NCBI GenBank assembly: GCA_017354895.1
Contig: CP071498.1
Location: 1,488,001-1,552,000, forward strand
Source: Podospora comata
Lineage: Eukaryota > Ascomycota > Sordariomycetes > Sordariales > Podosporaceae
DNA length: 64,000 bases
Direction: 5' to 3'
Below the pieces are notes generated by a model that worked only from the letters and a program-made list of their open reading frames with translations, was not told the origin of the DNA and did not search any database. Numbering within the stretch: the first letter of the stretch is position 1; every line of letters begins with the position of its first letter. This document shows positions 18,999 through 31,328 of this stretch, piece after piece. The position numbers and the translations under genes are program-made.

Positions 18999-21900
18999 TT
19001 ATCCCACAATCGTCGCAGGGCCACCTCCTCCCATTGTATCCTCAGGCGGGCCAGGCTCAATATAATTCACCCACTCCGACACTCGATGCAAGCCTCTCCC
19101 AGATCCGCTCAGGCCAGCCTGCATCGAGGGCTTGGCCTCAGTCTTGTTGTGCTCCCGGTGAGCTTGCGTGGCCCGTCTTCGGATGTGAGGAGCACGGGCA
19201 GAACCCCCGCTGGGATCCCACTCATGCAGTCCCATGCCCATGCCCGGGGGACCAAACCATTCAGGTGTCGGTCCTCCTGGATGACGGCCGGAGATGTAGA
19301 TGTCCTCCTCCATGGTGTGCCTGCGAGGCATATGCGAAATAGCCGGTGGCGGCACCGGAGCGACCGGAATTGATGGACCACCTCCGTGTCCGTGCATCAT
19401 TGCTGCTGCCGGGTGCGATGCGGTGCGAGAAAGAGGCGGTGGTCCTCTTGTAGGACTCAGCGGCCCCTGGGGCACCATCGCACTCATCATGCCCATGTGT
19501 CCCATGTGTCCGGGCGGTCCGACAGGGCCAACTCCGATGGTGGTCATAGGAGCAGGTGGGACGGCGTGGCCCATCCCGCCCATGTGGTAGGCTCCTGGAA
19601 TCTGTCTGCTCTCCGGGTTGAAACGATCGGCGAGCCGTTTGTCGAATGACGACGCTCGGCGTCTCTCGGGCGAAGGAGCACGGAGTCTATCGTCAGGATG
19701 AGCCAGCTGTCTTTCGGGCATTGCCATGTGCCTCTCTGGCATCTGCTGTTGTTGTCTTTCCGGCATCGGGGCGTGCCTTTCCGGCATGGAGGCGTAGCGG
19801 TCAGGAGTGGCCATGTGTCGTTCAGGAAGCTGCATGTGTCTATCCTGGGGTGCCATGTGCCTTTCTGGGATCTGCATGTGCCTCTCGGGCGCGAGCATGT
19901 GTCGTGACTTCTGCGGAATCTCCATCGCCATGGGTGCTCCTCTTTCTGGGGATGGGAAACGGGTCGGAACTTGCCAACCATCGGGTGACTCTTCGCGCCG
20001 CTCCTGAGCAAATGGATGGTGTCTATCCAAAGAACGCGGCCGTCTCGCAGTAGGGAATGTTTGTCGTCTTTCGGGCGAGTACGGTCTCCGTCTGTCGGCT
20101 GTGTAGTTCTCGGCAGCAAACTCCTCATATCGCTCCGGCGAAGCATAGCGCGCCGCTCTTTGAGCATAGGCCTCGGAAGCATAATTAGGGCGCGGCGCGG
20201 CCCGAGGTGGTACTCGGTCGAAGGCGGGGCGTGAGGGTGGCTCAAATGCCGAACGAGGCGGTGGCGGCGCCATGGGAACATGTGTTTGCGGAGGTGATGG
20301 TGCAACAACCGTTGCAGCCCTCCCAGCTCGGAAATCACCGTTTCCAAAAGACGCTCCGCGGCTCCGAGCTTCGATGCGTCGTCGGGGTTGTTCTTCAAAG
20401 TCAAAGACGTTGACACCTGCCCTTCCTCTACCGTACTCGGCCTGGTCATCGACATGACCAAACGCATCATCAAAAGAATGCATCCGGCGAGCATGATGAG
20501 GTTCTTCACGGACTTCCATACGCCGAGCAAGATATGGTTCTTCCTCGTAGCTCGATGGGCGAGGCTTTACAGTGCCTGCATAAGAGGCCGGGAATCCCGA
20601 CCGTAGAGCCTGGGGAGAGGGAACACGAGATGCGTACTTCGGCGCAGATGCAAAGGGATTCGGGGGTTCGTCCATCGGCGTCCTCATGCGGTCTGCGGCT
20701 GCTCGAGGTACAGCTTGGACCGAGTTATTCGTCATGGGGCATGCGCACGATTTCCACGGACCGCCGCAGAGCATACAGAACTGAGCACCACAACGGCTGA
20801 TAGGAACAGGTTATTAGCTGGGAACCATCATGATTGCGGTGGCATGGAACCTGGACTTACCACTTCATATGGTTACAGCCTTCAGCGAGTTCGACCATGT
20901 GATGGCACTGATAACAGGTCTGGTATGTATCTCGCTTGGATTGCGGCATGAACTGTGCTGTGTTCTCATCGCCTGGGCAGTTGTACTGCGGATGCCACAG
21001 TCCATGGCAAGCACAGCAGACTTTTGTTTTGCAGTGACTGCATTTTGCCTGCCCACGCCCGTTCTCCTGACGAATGTTGTCGGGCTGGAACCACCTGCCA
21101 CACCGTTCCTCTGGACAATATATGCGGCTTCTGGTCGTATACTCTCGGTATTTTCGGTTCCACTCGGCTTTGAAATCTTCACCCAGCAGTTTGTCGACGT
21201 GCTTTGGTGGGATGGGCTCTGCGGTACAACATCGAGGGGGCATATGCTGTGGGCCTCGGAGAGACAGCTCAAAGCTGCGCACCAGGCAAGTGTTGCACAT
21301 GCGATGTGCGCACTTGAGCTTGGCTGTGTTCTCGACCAGAATCTTGTTGTCTCTGCATGAGACACAAGTGGTAAACCTCTTGGGTTGTTGCCTCTCCAAC
21401 TGCATGTTATTGGCAGCTGTCGGGTCGGCAAACATGGACCGCTTGGAGCTGAAGCTCTGTGACGACGCATGGTGTGACCCTTCTATGGTGGTGTTGGCTC
21501 TTCTGAACACTGAAGGGGCCCTCGACACATAAGCGTCTGACTCATACTGCCTGGTCGACGGTCTATCGCCAGGGTTAGCTACTACTGAGAAATACTGCCT
21601 ATTCGGAGGCGGTTGACAATACCTTCTGGTTCGGGATTTGGACCGAGCCCGGTCGCCATCGAGACTCGGAGCACGGGAAACGTCTCTCGGACGACGATAG
21701 GCATCCGGCTTCACCGACGCAGCTCGAGAGGGTGCTCGGGAAGGGGCTCGGGATTGAGCTCGCGATCTTCCTACACCTACCGATTGCTCATACCTTGTCG
21801 ATGCAAAATCCGGCTCCGGATCTGGATCCTCATAGACGACCTCAATTTCGGGCTCCTCTGTGCGCCGGTTGAGGCGCTCATGCATGGACGGTGCGGGAGG

Positions 21901-22596
21901 GGGTACCGGGGCGGTGGGAACAGCCGGAGGCTTCCTTCTCCGGGTAGGCTGTTGAATAACCACTTCCTCCAAAGAATCTTCGGTCACGTCAGTTTCGCCC
22001 TCAGAATCGGACATGGAAGTGCGGGGTGAGCGCCTAGATTCAGGAGTGGACCTGTAGCGGTGAGCGGAGCGAGAACTCTGGTCGCGACGAGATGCCATCG
22101 TCTGGCGGCTTGCTGGCCGCGATGGACGTATAGGCGGCTCATCATCGTCGTCGTCGTCGTCATATGAAGGGCGATGTTGCATACGGCGGGCCATGGCCTT
22201 GGTGTCGACCAAGGGCACGGTGGAGTTGGGCCGCATGGCAGCAGTCCGATGTCGAGAACGGGACGGCGGCTTGGACGGGAGGTCGGAGTCCTCGGAGTCG
22301 GTGGGACTCGGGAGCTGTTGACGCTGCTTCGAAGGACGTCGAGATGGTTGCTGCTGCTTGGGAGGCGACGCTTGGGCGTCGTCTGAGTCGTCAGAGGACT
22401 CGACAATGTCTATGTCTATGTCTATATCCCCATGACGTTTCGGGTGAGGCGACGGACGGGGTCGTGGCCCACTGGCTGGTGTCCAATCGTTTTGGGACTG
22501 GAGCTCCGGCTTGGGAGATTTTCCTGTGCGCTTCTTCCGCACACTGCTTCGCGAAGTCCTAGGCCCGCCCTGTTGCTGGTCTTCGACGTCGGCCAT
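18999..22596 (-). CDS. RBR-type E3 ubiquitin ligase with a C-terminal PERHM repeat
   Basis: RING-between-RING ligases pass ubiquitin from E2 to a RING2 cysteine and then to substrate. The model is complement(join(18999..20796,20861..22596)), 1177 aa, with one 64-nt intron. Residues 1-400 are disordered, basic and Ser/Pro-rich with acidic Asp runs. RING1 starts at C411 (CVSC...CAHRMCNTC...CC), the IBR follows (YCPEERCGRWF...CSHCKTKVCCACHGLWH) and then RING2 (CYQCHHMVELAEGCNHMKCRCGAQFCMLCG). The expected catalytic cysteine is C574 in GCNHM. The intron falls inside the codon of the zinc ligand C579. The C-terminal about 590 residues are disordered, Pro/Arg/His/Met-rich, and contain a run of 8-9-residue repeats (PERHMQI, PERHMAP and similar) near residues 873-945. 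I do not know a specific orthologue; the RBR class is certain. The substrate is unknown. Confidence 0.9.
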
Positions 22597-25500
22597 TCGA
22601 TCGATTCGTCTTGGTCCCCGTATTACTCGCTCACTTCAACGACAACAGGACAACGGGTCTGGAGTCTGATGGGGCACAAAACACAACAAGATGGCGTGTT
22701 GACAGCCGCTTTGGCACTCTGAGTGCCTCTGTGCCGCGGCAGGTGGACGGTGGAAGAGAATTGCGACGGGGGGTAGACGAAGCGTCGGCCAGATGGTCCA
22801 GTGTGGTTGGACGGCGGAGGCGGGTCTGCAGATGCCCCAGAGCTGCGATTGGGCTCACTGGCTTCCCACTTGGACCACTTGCATTGCCAGCACAACACAA
22901 TTCCTTCCGACAGCCCACGGTGCCACCCCTTGGCTTTGCCCTGGGCTCGCCCTAACCACGGATGAAAAACCAGCAGCAGCCTAATAAATACCTGACCCGT
23001 CCTAGCTTGCAAGTGCTCTCTGCAGACAGCTGAAGGATCACCAGCTTTGGGCACCGCCGAGAACCGTGGAGGAGGGATCAGGCCTGATGCGGGAGTTCGG
23101 TCGGGTGGAGGAAGAGCGAGCGGGTCGGTCATGGGCAAGGTGAGGTGAGTGAGGAGAGACGAGAGGGAAAGATGAGATGAGGGGTGATGACGGCCTGAGG
23201 CCTCGACCGTCGGAACGCTGTCTGGGTGCTTGGGTCCTTCGCTTGCCGTGTTAGTGGAGAAAATACCCCTTCCGAAGCATCAGTTGCCGGCCTTCTTCCA
23301 ATGGGACTGCTATCACCTCACGACGCAGCTGACAGGCTAGAGTCGCGACCACTGTGACGCAGCCGACGATTGGACACAACGATCCCCGCGACCGACTGAA
23401 AAGGAGATGGCTGAACCCAGAGAGGCGAGCTATCACATCACGTGATGCGGGCTTCGACAGTCCCAATGGCAGCAAATTCCTGGACCCCCAGCTCATGCCA
23501 GCAGCCTCTTGTTGGAGAAAGCTGGAGGAGGGAGAAAACAGGTTCTGGTTTGCCGCGCTTATTTGCGTCAAGGCAATAATCAGATTGCTGGGAAGTGCCA
23601 GCTGGAAGAAATGTTAGGGTCAATGGATCGGGGGCCTCTATAACCCTTGAGTCAAGAGTCTTGAATGCAGAGTGTTTTGTCAGAAAGCTATACCAGCGTC
23701 AAGAGAATCGCTGCCCTTTGGTTTGAAAACCACTCTCCAACACCCAATTTGAGGGCTTTCGAGCTGTTGTTCATGCGAATAGCTGTTAGGCCTGATCCTA
23801 GTGTCGACCCAAAAGGAGGGGCTGTCTTGACGACGATCCTTCCCCGCATTCTGTCATGGAGTGGCCAGTGCGGCCCCGGCCTCCAACACAACACAAGCCG
23901 TTCAGCGGCACGGGGCGGAGGAACGACACGGACGGCAGCGGATCCCGTCCTATCGGGCGCAGGGGCCTTCCCCGGAGATCGATTCTCGGCGCTTGGAAAC
24001 ATCTTCGGCACCGAAGACTCCACGGTCCAAACCTCAAGCTTGACCGAAGACCGATGTATTCACGGTCCGGTCGTCCTCCACAGCAACAGGAAGGACGGAG
24101 CACATCCCTATGGTTAACGATTACCCAAATGGCTCTAAAGTCCACATGCCGGCGCTCCTCCGCTTCTAGCCTCCAGCGACTGCCACTTTACCCCATCATC
24201 AGATGCTGAAATGCCTCACGGGACTCCGATCAGCTGCAGGGGAAGATGCCAAAGCAACCATATCCCGACTCCCGAGACATGATTCCATCATTTGGTTGCA
24301 CAACGGAGTCAACTACCGGCACACGGTACTGTACAGCACATCATGCCGTGGAACGCAAGACGGCGAACTGACCGGTCCGGGACATGCTCAAACGGAGGGG
24401 CCGGCAGTCGCAGCTTTCATCAGAAAGGGCTCACCTTGAAGGCAACGTGATACAAGCCTTTTTGCCTGCTGCGGCGAAGGCTATCGGTATGACGGTGCGA
24501 GACTGGCTGCCCATTGACACAGTAGTATCCCCAACAAACGACACCCAAGACAAAAACCGACCGTTGAACAAGTTCCATCCCGTCCAAGATGCAACGATAA
24601 AAACACCAATATGGAACCCTCTGAGCATGGACGTCGGGATTGATCCCGAAAACTTGAGGCTTTAGCAAAAGCATCACCGACACTACAGAAGGCTGATGTA
24701 ACTTTCAGATGTATCGCACTCGCTAATCATGCAACAAAACACTCAAGAGACTACTACCGTACCTTATATTACCACTACCCACAAAGCCAGCGGCATTGAA
24801 AATTAAAAGGAGAAGAGCCAATATGGACCCTTTCACGTTGCACTGTCGGCCCTATTTTTTCGCCGTGACTGGCCTTGACACCCAGCAAAGGTAGGCCAGC
24901 GTAGCTTTCACAACCCATCTCGGATCGGACCATGATGAAATCATCATTATCATGCTGAATTAAGACGTCAACCACCATCTAAGAGGCCAGCGACGAATCT
25001 GACTGCCAGAATAATATGCACACTTCTCCCACCACCCTACCTGGATGAAACAAGGTAAGTCGAGCCGTCTCCATGTACTGTTCCGGTTCCACCACGTGGT
25101 TCCCCGAAAAGAAGCAGTATAATAACTTGGTTTCTAACAACGCCCATACAACTCTACACAACGTTAGACAGGCATTGATTGTCTTGTGCCCAACAAACAT
25201 GTCGTATCACGGGCAGGTCTTCCGTGGCTGCCTTGTATCAGCACTACGGAAATCTGCTACAACTACCACCAGCCCTTTTGGTCTCGGATTTGAGTGCTCA
25301 GGCCTGGTTGTAATGCTAGAATGACCGATTCACTGTTGATTTCTCGCGCATACCTCGCTGATTTCATCGTCAAGACGGTGAGGTTGAGTAGGTACAAACA
25401 TCTACATCGATAACTACTCACACTAACGAAGGGGAATTGCCCGCTCTTGGACCCAACGGCACCAAGCGAGATCACGTCTGTCTTCTTCCAGACCCCCGGA

Positions 25501-27751
25501 ATCATCGCTTCTGATGTAGACGGTTTCCTAGGCTTGGTACGTGGGATCATATGGAGATTCCTCCTCGTTTCGTTTCAGCTTGAGGAAAATATTCCTATCT
25601 TTCGTTGGATGTCATCTCGGTCCCATCTCATCACATAATGACAGATGTGATAAGATCTGACAAAGCAAAACGGTTGTCTGAAGCCTTGCCAGCTCCATCC
25701 GATCTCATCTCGTTCAGGTACGCCATCTACCGTCGTCCAAGGAAACGGTACCTGAATATCAAACCCCAGCTATCTTAGCCAGACCACCTCGTCACATCGC
25801 ATACTGCAGATCTAGTCCATCATGTCTTCGTGATCAGGGTCTCACTCCGGTCCACATTCACATCTACACCCCTTCTGGTACGCACAGCACAACCCGAAAA
25901 CGCTCGGAAACTTGGACACCACCGTGAGGCCAGGTATAGCTATCGTACACCTCAGCTTCACACCCCTCGATCCCGCAATATTCGCCGCCTATTTACCATC
26001 ATAAATCACCACCAGCCTCACTTGATCACCACATGAACCTCGCTACCACAACCCCATCATCTCCGGTCAAAGCTCAGGGTAGGTAGGTAAGTAGTCATGG
26101 TAAGGTAGTGTAGCACAACTGCACCCTTTTTCCTTCGTGGCCACAGTCAGTCAGAACTGACCAAATCTCGGAGAATAAAAAACAAGAAAAATTAACGCCT
26201 TTGTCAGCAGTTACCAGACACAACAACCCGACCCCAGCCACCACCATATGCCACACGCCTCCCTTATTTGGCCACTCACTTCATACTAATGCGTGTACAA
26301 ACACGGCCTCGGAACTCCAGGCCGAAGATCCCCATCAGCATCTCCGTCCGCACATAGCCATCACCACACACATCACGCGCATACCCAACTAGACCTGACC
26401 TTGACCAAGAAGGCAACCAACCCCCCTTTGCCTCGCCACGCCTGGTCGAGCAATGATTGTCCCAAAAGAGGTTCTCTCTCTTCCCCGCAGGTGGCACACA
26501 TTTTCCGAGCCGTGTTTCTCTCCTCCTTGTCGTGCACTGAGGAGAGCACATATCCCAAAACAGGCCGCTCCACACCTTAACCTACGTAGGCACCTACCAA
26601 CCTAGACAGTGCACATGGTGAATGAACTCCCATCCGTAACCCACAATACATTGATCCTCCCGTCTTCCTGCTCGCAACATATCCCCCCTCCCATCCCGAG
26701 TCCGAGTCCACAACTCCACGCTACCCAAAAAAACCACAAAACCAGTCATCGTTGCAGCAGAACCTTTTGTCCAAATTCTGCAAGTCATCTCGTTTCGTGC
26801 TAGTTTCGTCTCATGTTTTTTATCCTCTTCGTCCCGCCCCTTCACCCCATCCACAACGGTTGGTCGGTTTTGGTTGGCGGTGGTGGTGGTTGACAAAAAA
26901 CAGGCCAGCAAATAAATTCTCCTACCGAGCACCGACTATCGAGAGTTAGGGTCTTGTCAAACGTTCAAGCCGCCCCCCCCCTGTCCGGCGTTAACAAGTA
27001 CATGACTGGAGGGGGGGGATTTTGGGGAACTTTACGGTCAAGGGTTTGAAAGAAGCCCCTCCAGGGTTTAGACAGACGTTTGTGGATACCACGTAGAAAA
27101 GAGAGTTATCCAAAGCCAAGTATCTCCCCTTTAGCCAAGGCAAAAAAAAAAAAAAAACGGTTTTCCTCTTCCGCGATCAGCCACCACCGCCATAGCGGCC
27201 GGAAAACTCAACGGTCTTCTTTCTTTCTTCCTTCAACGGTCAATCGCTCGGCACCGCTCGTCGCCCCTTTTTCTCAGCGGTGGAGTCTGGCTGCTGATCC
27301 GCAAGACTGCCAACATCGTCACATTCACATCGACAAGTCCAACACATCAATCGTAGTGTTTTTGACAGCCATTTTGATATGTAAATATATATATATATGA
27401 ATAAGAATGGGGTATGTAAACTATACAGAAAAAAAAAGTTACAACATCAAGAATAAAACCCCTTTTCCCCCTAGTCCAAAAAAAAAATGGCAATGTTGCC
27501 CAAAAAAAGAAGTGAAAAAAAAAGAAGTGGTATCCCAACTGAAGAACAACAAAAAAAGGTATTCATGCAACATCTCTGTAGCCAAATCCAATTTCCAAAC
27601 CTGTTTCCCCCGCCTCCCAACCCCCGAGTTCCTTCCGACTGTCCCCAACCCCTGGTGTGCGTGTGTGTCATCGTAGAGTTGTTTCCAATCCCCATATATA
27701 TATGACATATAAAAGACTTTGGCGTTGCGTTGATGTTGTTGTTTTGTCGTA

Positions 27752-27770
27752 TGTGTGTGTGTGTGTGTGT
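27752..27770. repeat. (TG)n microsatellite
   Basis: Uninterrupted TG dinucleotide run of 19 bp in the gene-poor interval, close to ATG-trinucleotide runs. Confidence 0.9.
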
Positions 27771-27928
27771 ACGTCCTCCGTTACATTTTCACAATTCACA
27801 CATGGATATTCTTAGAAGCCCCCCCCGTCTCGTAAACCACGCCCCCCCCCTTTCCCATCCTCTCGTATCGTTGCAGAAGAGAAACCCATCCGCCACCAGC
27901 CAGCCGCCACTTATTGCCAACTCCAAGA

Positions 27929-27982
27929 GATGATGATTATGATGATGATGAAAAAAATGTCAATGATGATGATGATGATGAT
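27929..27982. repeat. Interrupted (ATG/GAT)n microsatellite
   Basis: Two trinucleotide runs (about 27929-27951 and 27963-27982) separated by a short A-rich spacer. There is no sign that it is translated. Confidence 0.85.
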
Positions 27983-29076
27983 ATGTTACCTGATTTTTCT
28001 TGACCACCTGCCCCGGGATGAAAGATTGAGAAAACAAGAGGAAAGAATTGGTATAAACCCCCTGACCCAGCCAGCAACGTATGGCCACCCCTCCGTCACC
28101 GTTGTGCTGTTGTCGTTTCAAGGTTGAAGATAAAAGTATGATGAAACCCATAATCGAATAAAACGGGTCGGATGAACAGCCCCCAGAATGGAAAGGATGA
28201 GTTAAATTGATGATTGACAACGTCCCAAAATGCGGGGAGAAGGCGGGGTGAAAACATGGGGTAACGGGGGGCCGGCCCGAAAACCCCGGTCCCAAGGACA
28301 ATCCGTTCAATTTGCGACCGCCAACTCCAAAGAAAACGGAGGTGTGTGTGATTAGCCCGGAAAAGGATTCGCACTCACTCCCACACTCTCACACACACCA
28401 TCATCATCGTCCGGGCCTTGTTTTCTGCGAAGACGGGGAACGTGTGTTTGCTGAGAAATTGCACCGAAAAGTTGTATCGTTTGTTATGCGGAAAATGTCG
28501 GTGTTGTTTCGTCCACGAGATGCGCACCTAACGGGGCACTCGCCCCGGCGCGTGGTAACCCAGGCCCGCTCAAGTCGTCCGATGGATGAACCGGCTTGTT
28601 TTCGCCTTGGACGTCCACCACGCCCCGGGTCTTTTCCCCTCGGTTTTGCATGTGTCATTGTCGTCCATTTCCTCCCCTCGTCTTTATCGGACCCGATGTC
28701 GGGTTTGTGATATCGGACAACGTAGGAACCTGACAGCAACTGGGGTACCGAAGAATTGCGCAAGTTATGTGACGGTTTTTCGATTTTCGTAGATGAAGGT
28801 CCTTGCTGATATCGCCTTCAGACGATGCATGTTCCGGCGGGATGCTAGGTGTTCGTACCAAATGTGCAGCGGTTACATGCGCACCTTCAGTAATAAGCGA
28901 ATGGCGGCGTGGGGTCTTTTGCAACCCGGCAACCGGCTGTCTTTCCCACAAGACCGGAAACGTGGTTCATGGGAGCGTTAGGCGAGACATATATGTCAGT
29001 GTTGGTAATCAGGGCTGGTGATGCGGGTTCGGGGTGCGGGTGTCCGGACTGGGCTGTCCTTGATTGCCGCAAGGGC

Positions 29077-31328
29077 TCACCCGCTGAGGTAGGTCCGACG
29101 TCTGACTTCGGCTTCCTTGATGATTTCAGCCGAGAGGCTCAGACTTGGCGACAGGACAGCGTAGCGTTCGATCTCCATGACGACGTCGTTGATGATTTGA
29201 TCAATGGTATCGCGGTGGGGAACCAGGCTCCAGAGGATGCTCGACAGTGACGGCGACATGGTGGCGCCCATGACCAAAAGTGTCTGTGATACTATGGACA
29301 GAGCACCCTGCCAAAGGTACGGCATATGTCCGGCGTGACTGCGGCCAATTCGTTAGATTAACTGTCAAGAGGCGCTGCTGACCAATGGGAAAGACGGGGA
29401 AAAAAGACTTACTGCGCAGTAATGTGCTCCAGTTGCCGGATTGACGCTTCTAGGCACTTTGTGCAAGCCTCCCGCACCGAGGGGTCCAACACCGCTTGCT
29501 CGTTGTCAAGGACCGCAAGAATATAAGGCCGATAGATGATGGTTCGGCAGGCGAAGAAGCGTAATCTCAGCACCGTCTGCACCGGATCGGGAAGCATCGT
29601 CCGTGTGAAGGGAAACTGCAGCGGTAGCGGCAAGCTCTCATACCACTGTGTCAGTTGGAAGTCAAGCTCTGCCACGACCGGCTCCAAGCTTGTTGTTGAT
29701 GCCATGGAATCCTTCGAGTAGATGAGCTGACTGACGCGGTTGAGCAGCCTCCTCAGTGCAATCTCGGCCAGGAAATACCACAACTCGTCGCGTCCAACTG
29801 CTTCCTGCTCATCGCCCTCGAACCCGCAGGGAAGACCAACATTCTCCTCAAATGCAACCACACCAGAATGGGGGAGGTCCAATTCGGCCAATAAATCGCT
29901 TTCGAAGAGAAGTGAGTTCCAGTAAATTCTTTCGATCAGCTCCCTCTGATCAGCGGGCACTCTGCTCGGCGCCATGAGCAAAAGCTGCAGTTTCGTACTT
30001 GTCGTGCAAAGCAAGTTCCATGCCTCCAGCGGTCGAACAAGGTAAAACAGATAAGCAGCAGCCAGCAAGTGACACTGTGCTGCGAGCACACTGTTGGACG
30101 TCATCATGCCTGGCAGCAGAGACCAAGCTGCGGTGAAATACTGAAGTCCGGGAGGGTCTTCGTGGGGTACAATCCTCGAGATGCTGCCTCTCGAGCTAGC
30201 CTGGCCCAGGGCCAGCACCAACAGCACAATGCAACTCTCTGGTCCTTCTCTGAAACCGTTTGATAGCGCTATCCTGTAGTGGCTCCTCCACGTGTATGGG
30301 TTGACGCAGGCGTACCAGATGTTGACTCTGTCAAAGTAGGCTTCGATGTAGGCATTCGTATTGGAAAGGTCGACGCAGGGAGTCTTGGCGAGAGAGTGCA
30401 GCGGCTCACGGGCCATCTCAAGCTGCAGGAGAATTTGAGGGTCGTACGGTCGTGATACCAAATCGCGGATCATGGGCCACTGCAGCAGATGCAGAGCCGC
30501 ATTCGTGTGCACCTTTGGCATGGTCGAGATATTGTTAGTGGCTGTGGCGGACCATGTCCCAAGTCCACCGCTGGGAATGACGGACACAAAGTTGGCGGCA
30601 TTTGACCCGATTCCCATCAAGTTATCACCGCTGAGAGCTGTCCCATTGCTCATATTTGGCGAATCATGAGACAAGCCCATGCCATTGGGGTGGCCCACCA
30701 TGTTCATCTGGAGCAGGTTCTCGATGCGGTTCAAGCGCTCCAGGATAAGCTTGTCGCCGGCATCCAGCTTGATGCCGGGCTCGCGATAAATGCACTCGGC
30801 ACCCAACTCGGTACATAGCTTGCACTTTGGCTTCGTGCCATCGCATCGTGACTTCCTCGAACGGCAAACCTCGCACTATAAAATCCTGTCAGTAACCTTC
30901 CCGGCTGGTCCTGTGTTCTCGATTCAACGTACAGCGATGGTTGCCCTCCGCCTTGGATAGTCGACACCCGCATCGGTATTCCGCCTTTTAAGAGGGTTGA
31001 TACCCTCATCGCTCGGTGCCTTCTGCATCCCATTCGATTCTGGCCTGTTGTCTGATGACTGTGAAAGATTGCGCGCCTTCTGCGCCGAACCGAGTATGCC
31101 TTCCCTGCTGAAGCTAGGAGTCCGAGCCGACTTGAGAGATGTTGGTGACTTGAGAGAGTTTACGCCACCGCCGTTAACCTGAACCTGGGCCAGAAGCTGG
31201 GGCGAGGGCACCTCGATGGTGAAGTCCCTGTTCGGCAATGGAAACCTTCCTACAACAGTAGCACTGGCAGCCGCAGTCATAGTGGCCGTGGAAGAATGTG
31301 GAGAGTCACCGTTGGACGATGGTGACAT
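29077..31328 (-). CDS. Zn2Cys6 fungal-specific transcription factor
   Basis: Binuclear zinc-cluster regulator acting in the nucleus. The model is complement(join(29077..29338,29413..30875,30933..31328)), 706 aa; introns of 74 and 57 nt close in frame. The cluster spans the first splice junction and reads C-X2-C-X6-C-X6-C-X2-C-X6-C (CEVCRSRKSRC... to ...CKLCTELGAEC), preceded by a basic KRR/RRR stretch. A short coiled-coil linker follows (LILERLNRIENLLQM), then the fungal-specific regulatory (MHR) domain, ending in HHAGHMPYLWQGAL, which matches family C-termini. The N-terminal about 130 residues are Ser-rich and disordered. The start chosen is the first ATG in the frame (31328), but the frame stays open and protein-like for 58 more codons upstream, so a 5' exon may be missing (see findings). 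The target pathway is unknown. The gene sits alone between spacers of about 6.5 kb. Confidence 0.87.

Larger units (their letters stand above)
22597..29076. other. 6.5-kb gene-poor interval
   Basis: No gene that I can support. A 171-codon minus-strand frame (22623..23138) directly upstream of the RBR gene begins with a protein-like Pro-rich stretch and could be a leader or a short exon, but it lacks a domain. Overlapping frames at 23665..24439 on both strands look like chance in GC-rich DNA. The section 27000-28500 is low-complexity: poly-A/T and poly-C/G runs, a TG repeat, AT repeats and ATG-trinucleotide repeats. A TAGGTAGGTA block lies near 26078-26090. The right end is the 3' flank of the Zn2Cys6 gene. 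Confidence 0.45.

Noticed and set aside
22623-23138. 171-codon minus-strand frame upstream of the RBR gene
   Set aside because: The Pro-rich start looks protein-like but no domain or in-frame splice to the RBR gene could be established.
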